NCBI RefSeq assembly: GCF_902459505.1
Contig: NC_047086.1
Coordinates: 238,958,231-239,022,230 of the forward strand
DNA from: Geotrypetes seraphini
Taxonomy: Eukaryota > Chordata > Amphibia > Gymnophiona > Dermophiidae
Reading direction: 5' to 3'
DNA length: 64,000 nucleotides
The first letter of the stretch is position 1. Each line of letters opens with the position of its first letter. The position numbers and the translations under genes were made by a program. The notes below the pieces were generated by a model that did not search any database, was not told where the DNA came from, and saw only the letters and a list, made by a program, of their open reading frames with translations. This document shows, piece after piece, positions 54,936 to 64,000 of this stretch.

Positions 54936-55437
54936 TCCCTACATATATCTAAGATAAGTTCTACTCTTTTGCTTAGTTTTGGTTTTTCAGTTTTGGTTTT
55001 TCTATAAAGACAAATCTTGTCTATAGAAAAACCAAAATTTTTCTTTGTTTTTTTTGAGAAAAAAGTCTCCTTTTTTTTGTTTTTTTTATATCTTTGCATT
55101 TTTTAGTCAGAGAACCTTTTCTTACATACAATTTTGCTTTCCTAGCTGGGGGTGACTGCTTTTTGATAGACTACATACATAGTGCTGCCATTTTTTTTTT
55201 TTAGTACACTGTTTTTTCCTACATAAAAGTAGGTTTTTAGTTGTGCTCTTTTTTTCTGGCAACACCAACCAATACGTTTTCTGTGATTCAGAAAAGCATA
55301 GTTCATTTGGGCAGTTTTTCTGCTCTTTATGCTTGTTGAGGCTGTTAGTCTATATTGTTATAAGTATGTGTCACACCTTCAGCAGGAAATGAAAAGAATA
55401 AAATACATATTAGTTGCTTTATACAAATGTAATTTAC
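54936..55437. other. Intron stretch with a T-rich hairpin
   Basis: TTGGTTTTTCTAT...ATAGAAAAACCAA can pair at about 54,992-55,036; T-runs follow. It ends at the donor of the vanin exon. Confidence 0.4.
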
Positions 55438-55729
55438 CTGTTATTCCAATACTAGTATTATGAATATTGGAAGATAGAACATTGACACCCATTCCCATAG
55501 CCCAAGCTGAGTTGATTCCAATAGCAGTTAAGTGTGGTAGGAAATTTAACCAAGCCGTTGGGTAAAGGATAGTGTCCACCTTTAGGGTATTCACTAAGAT
55601 CACAGCAGGATCATAAAACATGACATCCCAGCAAGTAAAAATGCCGAACTTTCCAAATGGTGTGTCAAAGGTTATGTGCTCTGGCTCCTTGGGTGGGTTA
55701 AGATGTTCTTCACCAGTATAGAGATTGTA
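55438..55729 (-). CDS. VNN1: Vanin internal exon with the catalytic cysteine
   Basis: Acceptor TTATTTTATAG, donor ACAG|GTAAAT; phase 0 in, 1 out. 97 codons plus one base: YNLYTGEEHLNPPKEPEHIT, FDTPFGKFGIFTCWDVMFYD, LVNTLKVDTILYPTAWLNFL, PHLTAIGINSAWAMGMGVNV, then SSNIHNTSIGIT. FGIFTCWD holds the nitrilase-family nucleophilic Cys (human VNN1 Cys211, in GIFTCFD); its distance from the catalytic Lys in the preceding exon is 33 residues, the same as in human. FPTAW/YPTAW, SAWAMGM and NIH are core conserved blocks. Vanin hydrolyses pantetheine to pantothenate and cysteamine. A Trp replaces the Phe after the catalytic Cys, a mild change. Confidence 0.95.
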
Positions 55730-56004
55730 CTATAAAATAAATACAAGCAAATTATAAGATATCGACTGGGAGTCCTATATGTACTTCTTTGAACATGATT
55801 ATTTTGCATATACTATACATATATCATTCTACTGTATAAAAGTCTGAGCCAAATTTCCATGACCTAAACTTGAATATGAAGCAGTTTTAGTGACAAGTCA
55901 GTGATGCATTTAAGTAAATTTAAGAAAAAAGTACACTAATCTATCCCCACACATTTTTCAAAATCATCAGCAGAGCGGTCAGAAAATATTGCTTTGACAT
56001 TAAA
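55730..56004. other. Intron stretch without recognised feature
   Basis: AT-rich, no repeat or exon seen. Confidence 0.4.
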
Positions 56005-56990
56005 GGGCTCATAATCGAAAGAGAAAAATGTCCAAAAACCAGCCTAAGTCAGCACTTGGATGGATATTGTCAAAATACGCCCAAGTGCCGATAATAAAAA
56101 CGGGTTTTGGATGTATTTCTAAACGACCTAGCCCTTCATAGTGCCTCTGAACGACCATAGTTAAACGGGGTGTTTCAGGAGGAGTTTTGAGGGCGGGATT
56201 TGGGTGGGACGTGGGCAGGCTTAGACTTAGTCGTACTGCATGTATAACCGAAAGTTATACAGCACAGGATCGGTGGAACTTGGACGTTGTGACTTAGACC
56301 ATTTAAAACATGGTCTAAGTCACAAAAATCTACTTAAAGTGACCAGACAAGCACTGCAAACACATAATACAGACCCCTACACACTACCCCAGTGACCACC
56401 GACCCCCACCCCCACCCTCATAAAAATATTAATCACAGCTTGAAAATTGTGCCTCCAGAATATCATCACCTGGCTGCCTGGCATAGGAAAGCCTAGTCGT
56501 GTTGCACAGAGGCGTCTTAAGCCATCTTGGGGGTGGGTTAGGGACCCATGGAGAGGAGGACCCATGCCCATAAGCCCCTGTAATCACTGCTTTGATACTG
56601 AAACATGTCCACTCCCCTATACACCCCAAAACCTTTTACTGGCATGGAAGTGGCTCCTGCAGCCATAAGGGTTATTGGGGTGGTAGATAAGTGGGTCTAG
56701 GGGATTCTGGAGGTGGTTTGGGGGGCTCACCATGACCTATAAGAGAGCTGTAGTGAGGAGAAGACATGGCACCCTTTTTGTGAAGTTCACAGCAGCGCCT
56801 TGTAAGGTACCCCACTATTTAGGTGCCATGTATGGGTGTTCAGTCCATCACTTTGCAGACCCCTCCCACGTCCAACAGGGCTTGTTCTAGGTGTTTTTGA
56901 CTTGGATGAAAAGTTGGACGAAAATGTTGGATAAAGATGGATGATTTAGCAACTTGGACGATCAGATCGACATGACGTATACTTAGACTG
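56005..56990. repeat. Dispersed repeat family A, copy 3
   Basis: Begins GGGCTCATAATCGAAAGAG and shares GTGACCAGACAAGC, GGGTTATTGGGGTGGTAGAT-type and GGGGGCTCACCATGACCTATAAG blocks with the copies at 10,852 and 12,973. The right end is diffuse around TTGGACGATCAG..GACGTATAC. Confidence 0.55.
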
Positions 56991-57012
56991 GTACCTTCCT
57001 ATTCTCTGCAGT

Positions 57013-57120
57013 CAACTAGAGAATGACACGGGGTAAAGTTTGTCCCCTGTCTCCGTGAGCTCTGTCCTTGCCCCGGCACTGCGAACTCAGTATGATCCCA
57101 TCTGCACAATCCTCAAACAG
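57013..57120. mobile_element. hAT-type element end fragment
   Basis: CTAGAGAATGACACGGGGTAAAGTTTGTCCCC resembles the TAGAGAG... terminus of the element at 22,918-24,181. Only one end is visible. Confidence 0.4.
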
Positions 57121-57589
57121 CTATGATCCTATATTTAAATCATTTTATTAAAGTATAAAAAGAAACAGTAGTCTGTACAACTGTCATTTTATAAATCACA
57201 AATGCAGAACAAGGATCAACAAAACCCATCTCCCCTCACAAATATCCCCCTCACTATTGGGATTACTCAACAAGCCAAATTACTACAAAATGCTACATGG
57301 AAAATTCATTCTAACAGAATAACTTGGGCAAACACACAGAACACAAATGCCAAATACATAATAGCTGACCAAAAATGATACACATAAATTAAACCAATAT
57401 CCCAAGAAGTCACACCTTCCATGTAGTACACCACCAAAGAAAGCTCTGTTTTCTCCTTTTCTGTACAAAATATAAAGATCACACATGCTGGGGATGGTGT
57501 TAAGGGAGTGCAGCTAGGGCAACTGCCCCCTGGCCAGAGAGAGTCCTAAGCCTGTTGGAAACTGAAGGTGACATGGCCTGATAGAGGGC

Positions 57590-57965
57590 TTTGAGGTCCC
57601 CTCCTAAATTTCTGCTCTTGTCTAACACTAGCACCAGCAGGATAAACATTTCAATTCTGACATAATCTAATCACAAAATAGAAAATACAATTATTTTTTT
57701 CTACCTTTTGTTGTTTGGTCATTTTATTTTCGAAATCATGTTGGTCCCAGGTTCTGAATTCTGCTTCCCTCTGTCTTCTCTTAATTTGCTCACTAGGGTC
57801 TCCTGCTCATTTGACATTGCTTCTTTCTCCATGTTCATTATTCATCTTTCATTTCTGTGAACCTATCTTTTCCTATATTTCTTTGCCCAGCATCTCCTCT
57901 GTGTCCATCTCCCCACATTTATCTTTGTCCCTAACCCCTCCCCCTGCATTCCTATGCCATCAAGT
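57590..57965. repeat. Dispersed repeat family B, copy 1
   Basis: AACACTAGCACCAGCAGGATA, TCTAATCACAAAATAGAAAA, TCTACCTTTTGTTGTTTGGTC and ATCATGTTGGTCCCAGGTTCTG recur in the same order at 62,370. Class unknown. Confidence 0.6.
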
Positions 57966-58009
57966 TAAGCATTTCCCTTCTGTGTTCCTATTATTCCCCG
58001 CCGGTTCAA

Positions 58010-58935
58010 AATGGTGGGGCTTTCCCTTGCGGGAGGGGTCTAAGACCCTGATAGGCAGTGCCACCTAAAGACCTGCCCCTTGGGAGGGGCCTTAGGTATC
58101 TGAGTCAATCAAGGCCTCAGGCTTCTCCCTTTTTATCCTGGGATACAAAGGGGAGGGCCTAAGGCCCCTCTCAAGGGGTAGGGCCTTAGGCATCTGAGCC
58201 AATCAGGACCTTAGGCCCCTTCCCATGCATCATATGATGCACCAGGGAGGGAAAGGCCCACCATTTTGAACTGGTATGCCTAAGAGCAGGAGGAACTGAG
58301 CTTCCATCCTGTTCTAACTTCTCTAAAAAGGCACCAGGAGGGGGTTCAGGGCTGGTGGGGGACCTCCGATCCCAGCAGGAAGTAGGCATCCCTCCTGCCC
58401 TTTTTTGGGGGAAGAAAGGGGGAGTGGAGGAGGTGTTTGGGGGGGGCGTCTGGCGTGGGAGTGGGCCTTCGGTGGCAGGAGGAATGGGTATCCCTCCTGA
58501 TGTTTCAATGCCATGGGGAGGGGGTTGGATAGCATGGCAGGAGCAAGTGGGCATTTCTCATGCCATTTATGTCTCATGTGAAACCACCCCCACCCCCTAC
58601 TTTAGGGAGGGAATGGCCATCCCCCCTGCCAATTTTCACCAGCGTGGGTGTGTATGTCTTCCTGGTGTCACATTTGTCGGGGTTCATTGGGGAGGCTGTC
58701 ATGGGTAGGGGCCCTTTTCTTTTATTTTTTTCATGGGACAGATATTGTACATGTGTGAGAGTCGCTCTCAAAGCAGTCAATTGGACAGCAGAGTCGGGGA
58801 TTAAGACGAACATCTACATGAATCATTTGTATGTAAATTTTTTAGTACATCAATAGCTCTTTCTGAATCAGCCAAAAAAATTGGATTGGTGCAGACCCAC
58901 ACAGTCTTACCGATCCTCTTAATGCATCTAGCCCT
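58010..58935. repeat. Dispersed repeat family C, copy 1
   Basis: GAGCCAATCAGGACCTTAGGCC, GCATCATATGATGCACCAGG and GCAGGAGG...CATCCCTCCTG blocks; ends at GCATCTAGCCCTG. A second copy at about 60,640-61,556 ends at the same motif. Probably a large non-autonomous DNA transposon; ends not resolved. Confidence 0.5.
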
Positions 58936-59148
58936 GGGACCTCTTTATGAAATCTATTTTATTAAAGTCATCAAAGGCAACAGCGATCAAATACAATGCG
59001 TACATGTCACAAAGACAATCAACTGTTACAAAGGAAAACAAGCAAACCCCCTTCCCTCTAGAATAGTTGAATAACAAACCCAGTGATAGTGAAAAGAAGT
59101 AACAGGGAAAAGAATATAAGGCAGAGCAATAATTCAAGAAAGATACAT

Positions 59149-59373
59149 CGAGTTTATTAGGTTTTTATATACCGCCTATCAAGGGTATCTAAGTGGTTTT
59201 ACAATCAGGTACTCAAGCATTTTCCCTATCTGTCCCAGTGGGCTCACAATCTATCTAATGTACCTGGGGCTCTGGAGGACTGAGTGACTTACCCAGGGTC
59301 ACAAGGAGCAGCGTGGGATTTGAACCCATAACCCCAAGGTGTTGAGGCTGTAGCTCCAATCACTGCGCCACAC
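59149..59373 (-). mobile_element. tRNA-derived SINE with L2-like tail
   Basis: Minus strand: A-box-like TGGCGCAGTGATTGGAGC, B-box-like GGGTTCAAATCCCA, then CCAGGTACATTAGATAGATT, GTGAGCCCACTGGGACAG and a tail with AGGCGGTATATAAAAACC, the same stem used by the L2-like LINE ends. This suggests L2-dependent spread. Nearly full-length. Related pieces: 17,335 and 37,574. Confidence 0.8.
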
Positions 59374-59399
59374 ACTTTTCCATCAGCAATCCCAAATAC

Positions 59400-60130
59400 C
59401 ACCTCCACACACCCCCACCCCCCTCCCCCCCAGAATAACTCAAGAGGTAAAGTAGAGAAATCCAACATCGGAAGCCTACCTAACAGGAGAAGCCCCAAAA
59501 AGTGCAACACAAAAGATAAAGTCATGGCCCTGTACTCTGATGGGTCCTGAGAAAAACAATGTGGGACCTCCCCATCCTACCTCCCCCCTACGTCAGAGAG
59601 CTACTAGACCGCAAACAAATCATGAGTAAAGAACAGCAGTGACAAAAAAAGGGGGGGGGGGGGATAAGAGGGGATGAGGAATGGCACGGAGAGCTACAGC
59701 AACAGGAAATAAGCTCGGGGTCGCAAACCCCCCCCACAGCTCCAGGCCGATCAAACCTTTAAAGTATTAAGTATTAAACTGCGAATACGGGGAAACAAGG
59801 AATATACACAAGGTCCCCAAACCTAAGGAAAAAGTTTGGATTGTTGTAAAGAAGCACGTACCCGCTCCTTCTCAAGCAATATCAGAGCATATAGCCAGTT
59901 ACGCCAAACTCAATAAGAGAGAGAGCTATCAGAGACCCATTCTCCCAAAATAACCTTCTTAGCCAACAACCCAGCCTTGCGCACAAACAACCAGTCCACC
60001 CCAGGCGGGAGCTGAAAAGCTTCAAATTTATCTAATAAGAACCCCACTGTGGTAACAGGTATAGGGCAACCCACCACCACTGCACACACATATACTTGTG
60101 CTAAGCATTTAACAAGAAAAACAGAGCAGA
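59400..60130 (-). mobile_element. L1-like ORF2 C-terminal fragment (probable)
   Basis: Minus strand near 59,830-60,060 reads LPPGVDWLFVRKAGLLAKKV, ILGEWVSDSSLSY, then a stop and VWRNWLYALILLEKERVRAS, ending in a stop near 59,824. The AKKVIL..W layout fits the extreme C-terminus of L1-type proteins. A G-run at 59,649-59,663 and A/C-rich sequence follow in the 3' direction. Confidence 0.4.
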
Positions 60131-60171
60131 AAAAGTATATAAACTAGTTGCAAGATTTATGTGTATCTTAC

Positions 60172-60364
60172 CTTATAGTAACGTGCTACTAATTTCCCTT
60201 TGGAATCAAACACCACATTAGTATTGTAGTAATAACGACCATCACTGGGGCACTGCGGGTCACTGGAGTTACACGTTTTCCTGTCTACAATGTTTGCAAC
60301 TACATATATAGTGTTGTCTTTTGCCATACAACTAAGTCTTTCTTGTATTGGTGCTGGACCAAAC
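60172..60364 (-). CDS. VNN1: Vanin internal exon with the catalytic lysine
   Basis: Acceptor AATTATCTAG, donor AAG|GTAAGA; phase 2 in, phase 0 out. Encodes (R)[64 protein letters not shown], against human VNN1 [32 protein letters not shown]...[24 protein letters not shown]. The final Lys matches human catalytic Lys178. Cysteines in LSC, TCN and QCP are kept. NSS is a possible glycosylation sequon. The upstream exons (signal peptide, catalytic Glu) are not found between here and 64,000 and should lie further right. Confidence 0.95.
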
Positions 60365-60639
60365 CTAGATAATTTAAGTTTGGAAAAGAGATACAATTAT
60401 CATGAATAAAGGAGTATTTAACTGAAGACTGATAATCGTAAGTAGTATGTGTTATTTCAATAGATAGAGGCACCCCGTCACTGTATAAAAGCAACTTTAT
60501 AGATCCCGATTTTGTGATCATCAGATTTTCAAAAAATTAGACACAGCAATAAATCTTACAGTACTAATGAGAACTGGCCTGTATAGATTTTTCCCCCAGC
60601 ATGAGAAAGAATACTGTGACTGAATAGCTCATGGTGGTG
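60365..60639. other. Intron stretch upstream of the vanin exon
   Basis: No further vanin exon seen; no repeat recognised. Confidence 0.4.
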
Positions 60640-61556
60640 CCTGCTTATTAAAGTGTGTTAAAATTGGTTTTCAACACACTTTACTTGCCTCGCTGAACTG
60701 ACGACCCCCTCCCTTCACAGGCTCCCTTCCCCCACTTTTAGAAAGTATTGGCAGGAGGGATGCCAACATTCTCCTGCCACCGGATGCCCCCCGGCCTTCC
60801 CGAACCACCTCCGTACCTGTACAGAAAGATGACAGCAGGAGGGATATCTACTCCCTCCTGTTCGCAGGCCTGCCACTCCAAAATGGCGCCTAAGACCCTA
60901 ATTGGCTCAGATGCCTCCCTTGAGCCAATCAGGTCTTTAGGCCCCTCTCCGTGCATCCCAGGATGCACCAGGAAGGAGAAGGCCCTCCATTTTTTGAGTG
61001 GTGGGCCTCTGAGCAGGAGGGACTGGGCATCCCTCCTGCTTTCATCTTCCTGTACAAGTATGATGATGGTTCAGGGGTAGGGGGGGATTATGGGGGCCAG
61101 GGGTCATCCAGTATCAGGAGAGAGTGGGCATCCCTCCTACTGTTTCTTTCTAAAGTAGGGGGACGGGGGGAGGGGTGTTCGTAGAGGCAGGAGGGAGTGG
61201 GCATCTCTCCTGCCAATTTTTATTTAAGTCCATGGAGGGGGTCCTAGCGGGGCAGTTCAGCTCGGCAGGAGGGGGGTTCGCAGAGGCTGGAGTGGGCATC
61301 ACACACACACACGTACGTTGGCATCAGCAATCTGATTATGGCATGCAATGTTGGATGGTTCATTTTAATATTAATGACCTCATTTTAATAGTAATGAGGT
61401 TGTTTGCATGCCAGAATTGGAGAATGTACGACCGCATGGAAAACCACACAGTGAGCCATTTTGAGAATCAGGTTGGTTAAATTCCATCGATCGCTAAACA
61501 AGACAAACTGATTTAGCGACTAAAGGTACACGATCGAAGTGTTTTGTGTATCTAGC
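60640..61556. repeat. Dispersed repeat family C, copy 2
   Basis: Starts near AAGTGTGTTAAAATTGGTTTTC; shares GAGCCAATCAGGTCTTTAGG, GTGCATCCCAGGATGCACCAGG and GGGCATCCCTCCTGC with copy 1 and ends at ATCTAGCCCTG. A (CA)n tract lies at 61,300-61,313. Confidence 0.5.
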
Positions 61557-61792
61557 CCTGTGTTTCTACTGTCCCAGGCATGGGGTGCTTTGCCCAGAAG
61601 ATTGGTTTGTCCTGGGACCTCAGCCTGGTCTTTGTGTCCCTTCTGTTGACATGATGAGTCACAGTCCTAGAGGGATACCCAGCCACTTTCACTGTCAGAA
61701 TATCCACAATTAAAGTAGGAGATACACTGTACTTGTGTGCGTTTGTCCTGTGTGAAAGATAATTCTATTCTTGAGCACATGAAGTTATGCAC

Positions 61793-61914
61793 CAATCATA
61801 CAAAATAAGAAGCACAGTACACTTTGAAAACTGGAATGTAGGTCATATCAATTAAAGTATCTTACATTTCAGTTCTAAAGGTCTACTGTGCTTTTTTATT
61901 ATGTGATTGGTACA
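61793..61914. repeat. Palindrome with ~50-bp imperfect arms
   Basis: CCAATCATACAAAATAAGAAGC...GGAATGTAGG is mirrored by CTTACATTTCAG...GCTTTTTTATTATGTGATTGG, with a ~14-base loop. Likely a small MITE. Confidence 0.7.
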
Positions 61915-62277
61915 TTTTGCACTATGACATCCCTTTCCTTTTGGTTTGGATTTTGTGTGTATAAGTGCACAGCAAGCCGGCACTGATGTACATAAGTAAA
62001 CTACTTACTATTCTATACGATAGCACATAAATGCATAATTGTAAGGGGGTATATATATGGGTAATGCATAGGAAGGGCATTGGTGTGTCTTCAACTTACA
62101 TGTGTAACTTATAGAACACTTTAATTTATGCATGTTGTATGGCGTACTGTCATAAATAGTTGCACCTAAAGGTTTATGCTAGCATTTGATAAAATTAGAG
62201 GTGTCAAACTCAATCACATAAGGGGCAGGAATCTAAAACATAGGCTTAGTCATGGGCTGAATTTTTAATTAAGATAC

Positions 62278-62345
62278 TTAGGGGTCCTTTTATTAAGGAA
62301 CGCCAACCGATTTAACGCGTGCTAAAAGCGCACCTTAATAAAGAT
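62278..62345. mobile_element. Fragment of the Harbinger-like MITE family
   Basis: TTAGGGGTCCTTTTATTAAGG at the left and TAACGCGTGCTAAAAGCGCACC inside resemble the 3,866-4,051 element; the right half is missing. Confidence 0.45.
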
Positions 62346-62369
62346 TTTTCTTTCTCTTTAAGGTCCTAG

Positions 62370-62870
62370 TTCACGCTTGCTGTCTAACACCAGCTCTGGC
62401 AGGATACACTTTTCAAATCTGACATATTGTAATCACAAAACAGAAAACAAAATTATTTTTTCTACCTTTTGTTATCTAGTCATTATTCAAATCATGTTGG
62501 TCCCAGGTTCTGGTTGTCTTCTGATAACTTGCTTGCCAGGGTCTCCATTTGTCATTTTCTTCTTTCTCCATGCTAAACATCCATCGTCCAGCTCTGTCTT
62601 CCCCTTCCGTTAACCTTCTCTCCACCGGAGGTCTGGCATCATTCCTTTTCTCGTCTCCATCCCCGCAGCTGCAGCAATGGACCCGATTATCCCCAGATCC
62701 ACCATCTCTCCTTTTTTCAACTACCCTTTCATCCAGCATCTCTCCTTCCTTCCCCAGCATCCCAGGGTTTACCATCTCTCTCTTTCTCTTCCCAACTACC
62801 CCCCCTATCCAGTATCTCTATCTCCCTTCCTCCACACCATCCCTTGAGTCCAACTTCTCTCCCTTTCTGT
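62370..62870. repeat. Dispersed repeat family B, copy 2, running into a pyrimidine-rich tract
   Basis: Same ordered blocks as 57,590 (AACACCAGCTCTGGCAGGATA, TTGTAATCACAAAACAGAAAA, AATCATGTTGGTCCCAGGTTCTG). CT-rich sequence with CATCTCTC.. units follows. Confidence 0.6.
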
Positions 62871-63529
62871 TCCTTCCCTCCCCCCACCTTCAGTCTGTCA
62901 TATGCACATCTGTTTGAACCCCTCCTTTCTTCCCTCCCTCTGTGTGTTTCTACACCAGGGCCCCCCCCCCCCGTGTACTTCTACACCAAGGCCCACCTGA
63001 ACCACCTGAAAACCTGCATGTTTTCCCCCAAGCACCTCTCTGTGTGCACCCAGGCAGCCTCTGACGCATTCACCAGAAAGTGAGATAGCTACCATCGCCA
63101 CCTCCTTCCACCCAACATATCACGTCCAGTCAGTCCAGGACGCTGGAGGGAGGAAAATGGAGCACGCTCACTCCCACCAATTGGGCATCTGTTAGAGCGG
63201 TGATGGACAAGTACGAGGGCCAATGAGGAAAAGAGTGCCAACTCTAGAAATTCATGCGTCCTTCTAGAGCAGGGGTATCTAGGATCGCCGGTCGGCTGTA
63301 GCACACCTATCAGGCTGCCTCAGCCTCCGCAGCATGTTCTCTCTGCTGCAGTCCTGCCCCTCCTCTGATGTTAGAGAAGGGGCGGGACCGTGGCAGAGAG
63401 AACGTGCTGTAGAAGTACACAGAGGGCGGGGGAAGGGGGGTGCCACTGGTGTAGAAGTACTGGAGCGTAAATGGGAAAAAAAAATCTAAATCCCCTGCGG
63501 ATAGACAGTCTTGGAGGAACAATATTAAG
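62871..63529. other. Stretch without recognised gene
   Basis: CT-rich then mixed sequence; G-run 63,427-63,441. No vanin 5' exon recognised. Confidence 0.4.
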
Positions 63530-64000
63530 TTCTAGAATACAGTACTAAAAAAAGCAAGGGAGAATTTCTACGGTGATAAAATCACCAGATCCAATAACTA
63601 GAGCAGTACATTGTTTAACATCTGGTACTTCTTAACCTCTAAACACGACTCCTCTATACTCCCCTCCTCTCCAGCAGCAGACAACCTTTCAAAATTCTTC
63701 AATGAAAAGGTTGCTACTATAAGAAGCTCTTTTTCCATCAGCAGTCATTTACAATTCTCTGATGCCCAGCGACACTAACCCTATCCCAGTAGATAGATCC
63801 TGGACAGTCTTTGAGCATGTTTCGAAGCCCATGTTTCCAAACTGTGCCACAAATTAAGATCCTGCAAATGTGCCCTGGACCCGTTTCCTTCTTTCCTATA
63901 AGAGAAAATTCACATGCAGGCTATCTCATCCCTCACCAGACTTATAAACTCTTTCTTACTATCAGGCCTTTTTTCCGTAGAAATGGGACACATTGTCCTG
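63530..64000 (+). mobile_element. L2-like LINE, start of a copy running off the window
   Basis: Broken frames give LSKFFNEKVATIRSSFSIS, CKCALDPFPSFL and a region like the part upstream of the NYRP block in the copies at 41,835 and 5,956. The reverse-transcriptase core would lie beyond 64,000. Confidence 0.6.

Noticed and set aside
58323-58708. Overlapping 84-122-codon frames, Gly/Pro-rich
   Set aside because: Low-complexity translation of repeat family C; frames are open on both strands by composition.
59300-59375. tRNA-like sequence
   Set aside because: The A and B boxes belong to a SINE head; no cloverleaf with an intact anticodon arm is evident, and a SINE body follows directly.
60365-64000. 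Search for the upstream vanin exons (catalytic Glu, signal peptide)
   Set aside because: No PEDAIYGW-like block or matching splice-flanked segment was seen; they most likely lie beyond the window.

Overview
This window is vertebrate nuclear DNA, almost certainly from an amphibian-like tetrapod with large, repeat-filled introns. My best guess is a caecilian (Gymnophiona), because the tRNA-headed SINE at about 59.2 kb and the CR1 3' ends resemble repeats I associate with caecilian genomes. That assignment is recall plus inference, not a search result. Two host genes are present. TAAR5, a single-exon trace-amine-associated receptor, is intact on the + strand at 9.7-10.7 kb. A vanin/pantetheinase gene (VNN1-like) lies on the - strand: its last five coding exons run from 60,364 down to 17,481, and its 5' exons lie beyond the right edge. 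The two genes are convergent, about 6.8 kb apart. TAAR-VNN adjacency is conserved across tetrapods, which supports both calls.

Layout. 0-9.6 kb: L1-like, L2-like and CR1 fragments plus small DNA-transposon MITEs, many nested. 9.7-10.7 kb: TAAR5. 10.8-17.3 kb: dispersed repeats and CR1 fragments, two of the hAT MITEs with perfect 8-bp target duplications. 17.5-60.4 kb: the vanin gene body. Its introns hold L2-like LINEs (18.6-20.1, 23.0-23.7, 25.3-27.1, 37.8-41.5, 41.8-43.5 kb), two Penelope-like elements (27.8-30.9 and 33.6-36.1 kb), and a broken DIRS-like tyrosine-recombinase retrotransposon (43.7-54.9 kb). A complete CR1 LINE with both ORFs open (48.4-53.4 kb) sits inside the DIRS element. 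60.4-64 kb: an unassigned repeat-rich stretch, ending in the start of another L2-like LINE.

How the parts relate. The vanin exons splice in phase and keep the catalytic Lys (end of the 60.2-kb exon) and catalytic Cys (55.6-kb exon) of the nitrilase fold. The reading frame ends without an obvious GPI-anchor tail, a few bases before a SINE fragment that supplies AATAAA signals in gene sense. The most striking mobile DNA is: the full CR1, whose ORF1 carries a zinc-binding head, a coiled coil and an SGNH-esterase domain, preceded by two 198-bp 5' monomers; the two Penelope-like copies, each preceded by an inverted copy of its own 3' end, flanked by 14-15 bp target duplications and carrying hammerhead-like motifs; and an interleaved (A-B-A'-B') inverted repeat at 20.1-20.7 kb.
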